Below, piece by piece: positions 56,212-64,000 of a stretch of 64,000 nucleotides of DNA. The stretch spans positions 248,001 through 312,000 of the forward strand of contig JAWKZG010000004.1 in NCBI GenBank assembly GCA_041396125.1, in the 5' to 3' direction. A program made the position numbers and the translations under genes. This DNA is from JAWKZG01 sp041396125. Its GTDB lineage: Bacteria; Pseudomonadota; Gammaproteobacteria; Competibacterales; Competibacteraceae. The notes below the pieces were generated by a model that was not told the origin of the DNA, did not search any database, and saw nothing but the letters and a program-made list of their open reading frames with translations. Position 1 is the stretch's first letter, and every line of letters starts with the position of its first letter.

Positions 56212-58400
56212 CTAAGCCACATAGCCGGGAACCCACGCTGTCAACGTTTCGCGCAGTTGTTGCAAGGTCACCGGTTTACTGAGAAAGCCGTCCATACCAA
56301 TCTCATGGCAGCGCTCGGCAACACCCTCGACAACATCCGCTGTCAGCGCCACAATCGGCACCGGTTTTTGGCCATTGCATTGTTCGCTGCGGCGAATTTC
56401 GAGAGTGGCATCAAAACCATCCATTTCCGGCATCCGCAAATCCATCAGTACCAGATCGTAAGACTGTTGTGCTACCAGCTCAACAGCGGCCTTGCCGTTA
56501 TCGGCACAATCCACTTCGCAGTCGAGCAGTGTCATCATTTGCTTGGCCAGTTCCTGGTTGACCAGATTATCTTCTACAATCAGCACCCGCGCTTTGATTG
56601 TCGCTGCCTGCAAGGGTGACGTGGTTTCAATAAGTGCCGGTGACGATGACGGCGCTGTCACCACAGCCAGACAGACTGTGAAATAAAACACCGACCCTTG
56701 ACCCGGCGTGCTGGTCACGCGGATATCGCTGTCCATGAGCGCCAGCAACTGCCGGCAAATGGCCAGGCCAAGCCCGACACCACCATGCCGCCGCCGCGTT
56801 GAACTGTCGCCCTGCACAAACGCCTCGAAGATATCGCGCTGCTGATCGATGTCAATGCCGGCACCGGTATCCATTACAGTAAACCGCAAACAGGCGGTGG
56901 TCGCCGTCTGTTCGGTAACTCCCAGACTTACTGTTACTGACCCCTGCTCGGTATACGCAATCGCATTGCTGATCAGGTTAATCAACACCTGACGCAAGCG
57001 CTTGGCATCGCCATGTACGCACTGAGGTACCTCATCAGACACACGCACATCCAGCGCCAGACCCTTGGCCTGCGCCTGCTGGGCGAATAAATGCACGCTA
57101 TCGTCGATCAAATCCTGCGGCTTGAAGTCGTGGGGTTCCAGCAGCAACTGGCCAGACTCGATTTTGGCCAGATCGAGCAGCTCGTTCACCAGGGATAATA
57201 AGGCCCGTCCGGAACTTGCCAGCATGTGGACTTGCTGCTGCTGCTGCACATCCAGTCGGGAATGCTGCAAAAGCTCAATCAGGCCGAGGATGCCATTCAG
57301 CGGCGTGCGAATTTCATGACTCATAACCGCCAGAAACTGACTCTTGGCCTTGTTCGCGCTTTCGGCCGCTTCCTTGGCTACAGTAAGTTGCTGCTCGGCC
57401 TGTTTGCGCTCGGTGATATCGAGATGGGTACCGGCAATGCGCAAGGCATAACCGTTAGCGTCCCGACTGACAGCGCGCGCACGCGCCAGCACCCAGATAG
57501 ATGCACCGTTTTTGCTGAGCATGCGATATTCAGCCTGATAACGCTCCGTCTCACCCTGAATGTGTCGCTGCAAAGAAGCCAGCACAAAAGCCCGGTCCTC
57601 CGGATGAATATGTGCTATCCAGAACTCACTGGCCGAGACCGAAACTTCCTCCAGAGTGTAGCCGAGCATGCTGGCCCAGCGCTCATTGAAGACGGTTTGA
57701 TTGGTGCTTGTATCCCAGTCCCAGGCTCCCAGATCAGCACCGTCAAGCATGAGTTCCCAGCGCTGTTCGCGCTCGCGCAGGCGGTGTTCTTCCTGCCGTC
57801 GATTCAGCAGTCCCTGGATGATCAAGAGCGCTAAAATGCCGCGCTTAGCGCCGTACCGATAAAACAGATGATCATCCAGCGCGTATAGAATTCGCGGCTG
57901 CGATCCAGCCCGGTGCGCACATCGCTGAGCAGAAAGCGCTCCATCTCAGCACGCAGACGCTGCACCGATTCAGCAACCGGGCGCAGCGCATCCATCAGCT
58001 GGCGGTAGCCGGCAGCATCATCCATTGCCAGGGATTCGATCACAGGAATCAGTTGCTCGGCCATCTGCAAACCCCGTTCAACAGCGGCAAATTTGTCCGC
58101 GCCATAACGGGCGATATAGATCCGGCTTGATTCATCCTCAATAATAGCGGGCAGCACACTGTAAAACAGATCAAACTGCAGCATCAGCTCGTTATGGCTG
58201 ATTTCGCCCTGGTGATAGCGCGACAAGGCATCCAGCAAAGCCAAGCTGCTCACTTCAGCAGAAAAAACCTGCCAGGGCCCCTGGTAGCGCTTTGAATAAG
58301 TGGCCGGATCGGTCGCCACCAGCAGGTTTCTGATGCCTAGCACCGTGAAGATTATCAACAGCAACGACAATCCGGTAACGAGCGCATAGCGCCTTTTCAT
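56212..58400 (-). pseudogene. PAS hybrid histidine kinase with C-terminal receiver, one frameshift
   Basis: An N-terminal membrane sensor (two helices around a periplasmic helical domain, about residues 30-165) runs from 58400 to about 57845, where one base is missing after FIGTALSA; phase then continues ILALLIIQGLLNRRQEE. Next come a PAS/PAC pair (GAWDWDTSTNQTVFNERW), the H-box FLAVMSHEIRTPLNGIL, the N-box LINLISNAIAYTEQG, and a receiver VLIVEDNLVNQELAKQMM with the phosphorylatable Asp in LVLMDLRMPEMDGFD. There is no Hpt domain or output domain. The signal is unknown. Confidence 0.88.
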
Positions 58401-58542
58401 TGCGGATACTCTGTTTTGTGAACAGGGTGCAGGACAGTGCTTTGAGACATTATCACTGCAGAAAATGTCATTCTTGCGCCAGACCGGTTACCCAAGTACC
58501 TGTTACCCAGATAGCGGGCGATTGCACTCGCAATGGCTATCG

Positions 58543-59091
58543 CTAGCCGGACAATACCGGTCCGGTTTTCTGTTGCATCCAGTTCCGAATAAATTCCGCT
58601 ACTGACGCCGGCTGGTTTAGATCCAGCTGCGGCAGTCCAGTTGTTAGCCCAGTTGCTGGCTCAATATCTGTCGCCACGGCAATAATGGCGGGATCAGCCG
58701 GGTAACGCGGTGTGCCGGGCGACTGGCGGATCAGCTCAATTTTGGGAAAATCACAGTCTCGAAACCCTTCCACCAGCACCAGATCCAGCGCATCCAGATC
58801 CAGCAGTTCCAGCAGTTCCGTTAATTCCGGTTCGCGCGGCTCAACCTGCTCAATGACCAGGCCCGATTGCTTTTCAGAAGCCAGCAATAAACGTTCCACG
58901 CCAGCTTTACGTAATTTATAGCTGTCTTTGCCGGGCCGATCCAGATCAAAATCATCCCGTGCCTGCTTGATCACGCCCACACGCAGACCGGCCTCGCTCA
59001 GCAGCCGGACCACTTCTTTCAGCAAGGTTGTCTTGCCCGTACCACTAGGCGCGACAAAGCCCAGCACAGGAATTTTAGCCGGTAACAGCAT
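58543..59091 (-). CDS. mobB: Molybdopterin-guanine dinucleotide biosynthesis adapter MobB
   Basis: About 182 residues from the ATG at 59091 (AAAGGG about eight bases upstream); in-frame starts at 59127 and 59220 exist but the latter runs into selO. The GTP-binding P-loop VLGFVAPSGTGKTTLLKEVV begins as in other MobB proteins, followed by VGVIKQARDDFDLDRPGKDS and LVLVEGFRDCDFPKIEL. It assists MobA in making the Mo-cofactor dinucleotide and fits the XdhC/purine context nearby. Confidence 0.9.
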   Translation of the reverse strand: MLLPAKIPVLGFVAPSGTGKTTLLKEVVRLLSEAGLRVGVIKQARDDFDLDRPGKDSYKLRKAGVERLLLASEKQSGLVIEQVEPREPELTELLELLDLDALDLVLVEGFRDCDFPKIELIRQSPGTPRYPADPAIIAVATDIEPATGLTTGLPQLDLNQPASVAEFIRNWMQQKTGPVLSG

Positions 59092-59137
59092 GCCTGCACC
59101 CTTTCCAGAATTTTGTATCGTCGTCATATTGTAATCG

Positions 59138-60601
59138 TCATGAAGAACAACTGACCTCCAGATGACGTCCCCAGTCCGGTGGCTCGGCGGCATAGGCTGC
59201 ACAGTCGGGCTGCTCGTCAAAAGGCCGACGCAGCAGCGTCAGCAGTCGTTCGATTTCGGTAAAATCTTTCTGTTGCGCCTGCTCGATCGCAATCTGCACC
59301 AGATAATTGCGCAAAATATACTTGGGGTTGACGCTGTTCATACGCCGGGCCCGCACCTGGTCTTCGCTCTGTTCGACCTTCAGGCGAGCCCGGTAACGTG
59401 CCAACCAGGTATCGAGCGGCGGCTGTTCCTTTACGCGATCCCGCAGCATGGCGGGGCAATGGCCGGCAACAGTGACCTGACTCAAGGCCCGCATACTATT
59501 GGTGTAGTCCAGCTGTGACCGGGCCAGTAAGCCCAGCCAGTCCTGGATCAGCTGCTCGTCCTCGGACCGGGCGGTACACAGTCCGAGCTTGGCGCGCATC
59601 AGTTCGAGATACGTCTGGTTATATATCCCGGCATAGCCATGCAAAGCCGCCCGCAGGGTTTCTTCCGTGCTTAAGGGCAATAAAGCCTGTGCCAGACAGG
59701 CCAGATTCCATAACGCGACATCCGGCTGCCGGTTATAAGCGTAACGGCCCTGGTGGTCGGTATGATTGCAGATAAAACCGGGCTGGAAAGTATCCAGAAA
59801 TCCAAACGGGCCATAATCGATAGTCAGCCCCAGAATTGACATATTATCGGTGTTCATCACGCCGTGCGCGAAGCCCACCGCCTGCCATTGCGCCATCAAT
59901 CTGGCGCTGCGCTCGACGACGGCAGCCAACAAACGGCCATGCCGATCCGGCGTCCCGGCCAGCGCCGGATAATGCAGATCAATGACATAATCCGCCAGTT
60001 GCGCCAGCAAATCATATTGCCGGGTATGGCTGAAATACTCAAAACTGCCGAAGCGCACATGACTGGGCGCCATACGCAGCAGTATCGCACCGGTCTCCAC
60101 GGACTCGCGATAGACCGGCGCATCGGTTCCGACAATACATAAGGCGCGCGTTGTCGGTATCCCCAGGCCATGCATCGCTTCCGAGCATAAATACTCGCGC
60201 ACCGTGGAACGCAACACGGCATAACCATCGCCCATACGGGAATACGGCGTTGGCCCGGCACCTTTAAGCTGCATATCCCAGCGCTGGCCGGATGACGTTT
60301 TGACTTCACCCAGCAAAATAGCGCGGCCATCGCCGAGCCGGGGCACATAAACCCCGAACTGATGGCCTGCATAGACCGCAGCAATCGGTTCCGAGCCAGG
60401 CAGCAGCTCACGGCCGCTGCAGTACGCTACAAAATCAGCCCGCTGCGCTTGTGCCGGATCGAGTTCAATCAACTCGGCCGCTGCCGGATTAAAACTGACT
60501 AAATAGGGATCACCCTGTACCGCCGGCCGGACACGACTGTAAAACGCGTCCGGCAAACGGGCATAGCTATTGTCAAAATACAACGCTTCCAAGTGTTTCA
60601 T
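59138..60601 (-). CDS. selO: Protein adenylyltransferase SelO (YdiU)
   Basis: 487 residues. SelO is a pseudokinase-fold enzyme that transfers AMP from ATP to Ser, Thr or Tyr of redox proteins. Visible marks: YAGHQFGVYVPRLGDGRAIL, LKGAGPTPYSRMGDGYAVLR, FAHGVMNTDNMSILGLTIDY with the metal-binding Asn/Asp, and the C-terminal EVSCSS in which Cys replaces the Sec of eukaryotic forms. Confidence 0.96.
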   Translation of the reverse strand: MKHLEALYFDNSYARLPDAFYSRVRPAVQGDPYLVSFNPAAAELIELDPAQAQRADFVAYCSGRELLPGSEPIAAVYAGHQFGVYVPRLGDGRAILLGEVKTSSGQRWDMQLKGAGPTPYSRMGDGYAVLRSTVREYLCSEAMHGLGIPTTRALCIVGTDAPVYRESVETGAILLRMAPSHVRFGSFEYFSHTRQYDLLAQLADYVIDLHYPALAGTPDRHGRLLAAVVERSARLMAQWQAVGFAHGVMNTDNMSILGLTIDYGPFGFLDTFQPGFICNHTDHQGRYAYNRQPDVALWNLACLAQALLPLSTEETLRAALHGYAGIYNQTYLELMRAKLGLCTARSEDEQLIQDWLGLLARSQLDYTNSMRALSQVTVAGHCPAMLRDRVKEQPPLDTWLARYRARLKVEQSEDQVRARRMNSVNPKYILRNYLVQIAIEQAQQKDFTEIERLLTLLRRPFDEQPDCAAYAAEPPDWGRHLEVSCSS

Positions 60602-60748
60602 TGATGTTTACACTTCCGCTAGACGGCCCGCAGGAAATAGCCGGAGACCGCTTGAAATCCGAGCCATCAGAATGCCGCAGTATAAAGAATGGCGCATGGT
60701 TTGCATAAGTTTCCTGCTGTGTTCCTATCGTGGAGGAGATTGCCGGTC

Positions 60749-61034
60749 ATGAAGCTTAAAAACTGTATCGATACACTGCATGCAGTGCTTCCGGTCCGTC
60801 TTGACCGCTCGCTATCCATTGTTAAAACGCGCACTGAAGTGGCAGAGTTTCTACGCTTGTGCGCGGCCCTGATTAATATCCCCACACCAGATAATGGATT
60901 GGGAGTTAGGCTATTTTTTAAATAAAATCCATAACCTGGAAGATGATCTTATTAATTATCAATACCTGTCTGACATGGAGTCCCTGCTCATTGAATGCGC
61001 CAGCCGCGAGAATCCTCAACTGATGTGGCACTAG
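60749..61034 (+). pseudogene. Small hypothetical protein, one frameshift
   Basis: GGAGGAG precedes the ATG at 60749 by about ten bases. It reads MKLKNCIDTLHAVLPVRLDR then SIVKTRTEVAEFLRLCAALI before drifting near 60890; in the next frame MDWELGYFLNKIHNLEDDLI continues smoothly to a stop at 61034. Joined, about 95 residues, mostly helical. No family recognised. Its partner pieces abut so neatly that one inserted base is the simplest reading. Confidence 0.45.
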
Positions 61035-61393
61035 TCTGTCAGTCTGTCGTTTTGGTCCATAGCGGGCCATCAGGGGCAACCCCTGCCCTTTTACGACAGT
61101 TTGTCGGGTGTCGAGGATTGCCACAAAATAAAGCAGCGCAGCTACGATCTGGTGCAATTGAGGCTGCCCGGGCACGTTAGAGTCTGTTTCAAAAATGCCA
61201 TCCCCCGTTGCACGGCGCGACTTTTTGAAATCGAAAATAGAAAATCAAAAATTTTCATTTCCTCCGGAAAACAGAATCCTTAAGATTTTGTTTTCCGTTT
61301 GAGGCATCCTTGCCCCAAATAAGAAGCTACTTCAAAAATAGCTTCTTAGCAGTTTCTCTCATACCGTTTTATAGCCGCCAGCCGGCAATAACA
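61035..61393. other. Intergenic, about 360 bp, with hairpin and a repeated motif
   Basis: A hairpin aagaagcta/tagcttctt (61321-61347) follows the livH stop on the minus strand and may end that transcript. The motif gactttttgaaatcgaaaa at 61219-61237 recurs at 56038-56056. No gene seen. Confidence 0.4.
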
Positions 61394-62267
61394 TCAGCTG
61401 CGAAAGATGCCCGTCGGTCGCCACAGCAAAATCAGCACCATTAATGCAAACGCGACCGCTGGCTTGTAGGCCGGAGAAATCACCAGGGTGGATAATTCCT
61501 GCGCCAGCCCAATGATGAACCCGCCGGCGATAGCGCCGTAGGGCTTGCCGATACCACCCAGAATTGCTGCAGCAAAGACCGGTAATAAAATATACCAGCC
61601 CATCTCGGGCTGAATGCGGGTATCCAGCCCGAGCAGAAACCCCGCTAAAGCGGCCAGTATCGCCCCCATCACCCAGGTCCAGCGCATCACGGCAACAGTA
61701 TTGATACCGGAAATGCGGGCCAGATCAGCATTGTCCGCCAACGCCCGCATGGCTTTGCCGATACGGGTTTTCTGCAAGAACAGGTGCAGCAAAACTACTG
61801 CTATGACAGCCACCAGCAAAATAGTGACGTGATCCGGTTTAATCCGCAGCCCCCAGAACTTATAGGTAACTGGATACCCTGTCATAGACCTGCGTATCCG
61901 GCCCCCACAGCAACTGGATCAGACTGCGCAGCATCAGCCCCACTCCAAACGAGGAGATCAGCAGAATCATGCTGCTGTTGCGTGGATTTAACCGGCGCAG
62001 GCGCTGGTATAAAACAGCATCAATAAACAGCGCCAGTGCGGCTGTCGCAAGCAGCGCACACAGCAGCCCCAGCCACAATGGCAGTTGGAGCATGCTGTAC
62101 AGCAGCAGCACGATATAAGCCCCGAAGGTCATCAGATCGCCGTGGGCAAAATTGGCAAACCGCAATACCCCGAAAGTTAACGACACACCGACCGCGCCCA
62201 GTGCCACTACGCTGCCGTACACCAGGCCATAGATCACTAACTGAATTATCTGGATACTGTCCGGCAC
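61394..62267 (-). pseudogene. livH: Branched-chain amino acid-type ABC permease LivH, one frameshift
   Basis: Repaired length about 290 residues and eight helices. The start reads IYGLVYGSVVALGAVGVSLT and FANFAHGDLMTFGAY, the LivH signature. After DTQVYD near 61870 one extra base (or two missing) shifts the frame; GYPVTYKFWGLRIKPDHVTI follows, then KAMRALADNADLARISGINT (the permease loop) and GGIGKPYGAIAGGFIIGLAQ. It overlaps closely with the ATPase gene (three-base gap). Confidence 0.88.
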
Positions 62268-62270
62268 TGT

Positions 62271-62975
62271 TCATCCACCCAGAAACATTTTTGCCACAGC
62301 AGGATCCGCCAGCAGATTAGCACCACTATCGCTGTAACGATTCTGCCCCATGGCCAGTACATAAGCACGATGCGCCAGACCAAGTGCCTGTTTGGCATTC
62401 TGCTCAACCATTAAAATACTGACTCCCAGTGCATTAATGTCGCGCACGATAGCAAAGATCTGCGCCATGAATTTAGGACTGAGACCGGCGGTAGGTTCAT
62501 CCAGCAGTAACAGCTCGGGCTCCAGCATCAGCGCCCGCCCCATCGCCACCATCTGCCGCTGCCCGCCTGACAGGATGCCGGCCGGCTGTCGACGACGCTC
62601 GGCCAGCGGTGGAAACAAGTCATAGATGTCTTTTTTCCGGGCATTCACACCCTGCTTGCGGATAAAGCCACCCATATCCAGGTTTTCGTCCACCGTCAGA
62701 CTGGGGAAAACATTGTCCGTCTGCGGCACGTAGCAGACGCCTTGCCGTACGATCTGATCAGCCGTCAGGCCGGTGATATCCCGCCCGTTCAGCTCAACCT
62801 GCCCGGCCCGCACTTGCGCCAGACCAAAAACGGCTTTCATGGCAGTGGATTTACCGGCACCGTTAGGACCCACGATCACCACGATCTCGCCTGGCTCCAC
62901 GCGCAGCGACACACCATTGAGAATATCCGCACCGCCGTAACCGCCGTACACATCACGTAGCTGTAATACACTCAT
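62271..62975 (-). CDS. livF: Branched-chain amino acid-type ABC ATPase LivF
   Basis: About 234 residues from the ATG at 62975 (GGAAG four bases upstream); the longer frame to 63074 has no family match. Walker A VGPNGAGKSTAMKAVFGL, signature LSGGQRQMVAMGRALML, Walker B LLLLDEPTAGLSPKFM. It energises the transporter with LivG and the permeases. Confidence 0.93.
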   Translation of the reverse strand: MSVLQLRDVYGGYGGADILNGVSLRVEPGEIVVIVGPNGAGKSTAMKAVFGLAQVRAGQVELNGRDITGLTADQIVRQGVCYVPQTDNVFPSLTVDENLDMGGFIRKQGVNARKKDIYDLFPPLAERRRQPAGILSGGQRQMVAMGRALMLEPELLLLDEPTAGLSPKFMAQIFAIVRDINALGVSILMVEQNAKQALGLAHRAYVLAMGQNRYSDSGANLLADPAVAKMFLGG

Positions 62976-63134
62976 AACACTTCCACAAAATACGCACAGG
63001 CCACAAAACACGCACGGGATAGCCCGGCAGAAACGCTGGCGGCCCCGATCTGAACACGCCAAAGCCCTCAGCAAAGCGCTCTGGCAGTACCTGCGCTAGA
63101 GAATAAAACGAAAAAAATGAAAACAGGTCAGGTA

Positions 63135-63935
63135 TCAGGCCGACTGCTCAAGCGACGGACTGCCCAATGCAGGTGCACCGCCCAGGTAGGCGTCCAGCAC
63201 CTCGGGGTTGCGCATAATCTCGTCCATACTGCCCTGGGTCAAGACCTGACCTTCCGCCAGCACAATCACCGGATCGCATAATTTGCGCACCATATCCATA
63301 TCGTGTTCAATAATGCAAAAGGTGTAGTTCTGCTCCCGGTTCAGACGCTGAATCGCTGTGACCAGAGTACCCAGCAGGGTCCGATTCACACCGGCGGCAG
63401 GCTCATCCAGTAAAATCAGCCGGGCCTCGGTCATCATGGTGCGCCCCAGTTCCAGCAATTTTTTCTGCCCCCCGGACAGATTACCCGCCAGTTCCTCCCG
63501 CACATGATCGAGACCGAGAAACGCCAGCACTTCCAGCGCCCGTTCCCGCAGCTGACTTTCCTGACGTCGCACCCGGCCCCAGGCGAACCAGGTCGTGAAC
63601 AGATTTTCGCCAGCCTGTCGCGGCGGCACCAGCAGGAGATTATCCAGCACGGTCATCTGGCTGAATTCATGGGGGATTTGAAAGGTGCGCACAATGCCGA
63701 GATGAAACAAGCGATGCGCCGGCAACCCGGTAACATCCTGGCCATAATACACAATCTGCCCGGCGCTGGGCGGAAACAGACCGGCAATCATATTGAACAG
63801 CGTAGTCTTGCCGGCGCCGTTCGGGCCGATCAGGCCGGTAATGCTGCCCTCGGCAATATCGAATGAACAATCATGCACAGCCCGCACGCCCCCAAAGTTG
63901 CGGCTGAGCTGTCGGATGGATAACGCATTTTGCAT
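63135..63935 (-). CDS. livG: Branched-chain amino acid-type ABC ATPase LivG
   Basis: 266 residues. Walker A IGPNGAGKTTLFNMIAGLF, signature LSGGQKKLLELGRTMM, Walker B RLILLDEPAAGVNRTLLG, His switch IIEHDMDMV. It is first of the three visible genes on the minus strand, so livM and the binding protein probably lie beyond the window's right end. The substrate (amino acid, amide or urea) is open. Confidence 0.93.
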   Translation of the reverse strand: MQNALSIRQLSRNFGGVRAVHDCSFDIAEGSITGLIGPNGAGKTTLFNMIAGLFPPSAGQIVYYGQDVTGLPAHRLFHLGIVRTFQIPHEFSQMTVLDNLLLVPPRQAGENLFTTWFAWGRVRRQESQLRERALEVLAFLGLDHVREELAGNLSGGQKKLLELGRTMMTEARLILLDEPAAGVNRTLLGTLVTAIQRLNREQNYTFCIIEHDMDMVRKLCDPVIVLAEGQVLTQGSMDEIMRNPEVLDAYLGGAPALGSPSLEQSA

Positions 63936-64000
63936 AGTTGACGGCTGGGTTGATGATTGGGTTAACGATTGGGTAATAAAGGTGTATCGCTGGCCTGCAG

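Noticed and set aside
60918..61175. Minus-strand frame with a transposase-like feel (DTRQTVVKGQGLPLMA)
   Set aside because: No catalytic motifs or terminal repeats; it is antisense to the small helical protein.
1..64000. CRISPR arrays
   Set aside because: No regularly spaced direct repeats; the repetitive DNA is collagen triplets and REP-like palindromes.

Overview
The window is about 64 kb of moderately GC-rich proteobacterial DNA. Gene content suggests a gammaproteobacterium: GcvR next to GcvP, a sodium-solute-symporter/histidine-kinase fusion beside a DnaQ-like exonuclease, a REP-associated tyrosine transposase with its REPs, and SelO, XdhC and MobB. The exact genus cannot be read from the sequence. 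I see no rRNA, tRNA or CRISPR array.

Layout. 0-1.4 kb: amino-sugar catabolism (cut-off NagB, GlcNAc-kinase-like). 1.6-11.8 kb: metabolic and defence singletons (glutaredoxin/CcdA-like membrane protein, Mrr, Gfo/Idh/MocA oxidoreductase, TTC38-like TPR protein, ParE-type toxin-antitoxin, peroxiredoxin, SDR, PilZ, FAD-linked oxidase, sulfurtransferase). 11.9-14.6 kb: a convergent, frame-broken EmrA/EmrB-type pair. 14.7-15.5 kb: a nitrile hydratase remnant without a catalytic subunit. 15.5-23.8 kb: an AT-rich surface island with an exported collagen-like protein, a TPR glycosyltransferase, two GT-C membrane glycosyltransferases, GtrA and a polyprenyl-phosphate GT2. 23.8-29 kb: an SSS-histidine kinase and a membrane pseudokinase-exonuclease fusion. 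29.2-33.8 kb: a TRAP transporter with a GMC oxidoreductase. 34-37.5 kb: a response regulator, then an RtcB RNA ligase operon with unknown partners behind a promoter, a 9-residue leader ORF and an intrinsic terminator. 37.6-41 kb: a mobile and decayed stretch (antitoxin remnant, RAYT with REPs, one integron gene cassette with attC, cytochrome c). 41.2-46.2 kb: EamA exporter, two ABC permeases, HisD-family dehydrogenase, SDR. 46.3-49.7 kb: gcvR and gcvP. 49.9-51.5 kb: small regulators. 51.7-56 kb: purine catabolism (adenine deaminase, XdhC, hydroxyisourate hydrolase, LysR). 56.2-61 kb: hybrid kinase, MobB, SelO, a small protein. 61.4-64 kb: branched-chain-type ABC transporter.

Two things stand out. 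First, the collagen-like protein is rich in Gly-Pro-Thr triplets and sits beside a complete Gtr-like set (GtrA, GT2, GT-C enzyme) plus two further glycosyltransferases, suggesting a dedicated glycosylation system for a collagen-like surface protein. Second, rtcB is preceded by a compact arrangement of strong promoter, ribosome site, leader peptide, hairpins and terminator that looks like transcription attenuation or a small RNA.

Many genes carry single-base frameshifts, often at short homopolymers, while both halves stay well conserved. This points to sequencing or assembly indels at least as much as to real gene decay, and the reader should treat the affected genes as probably intact in the organism.
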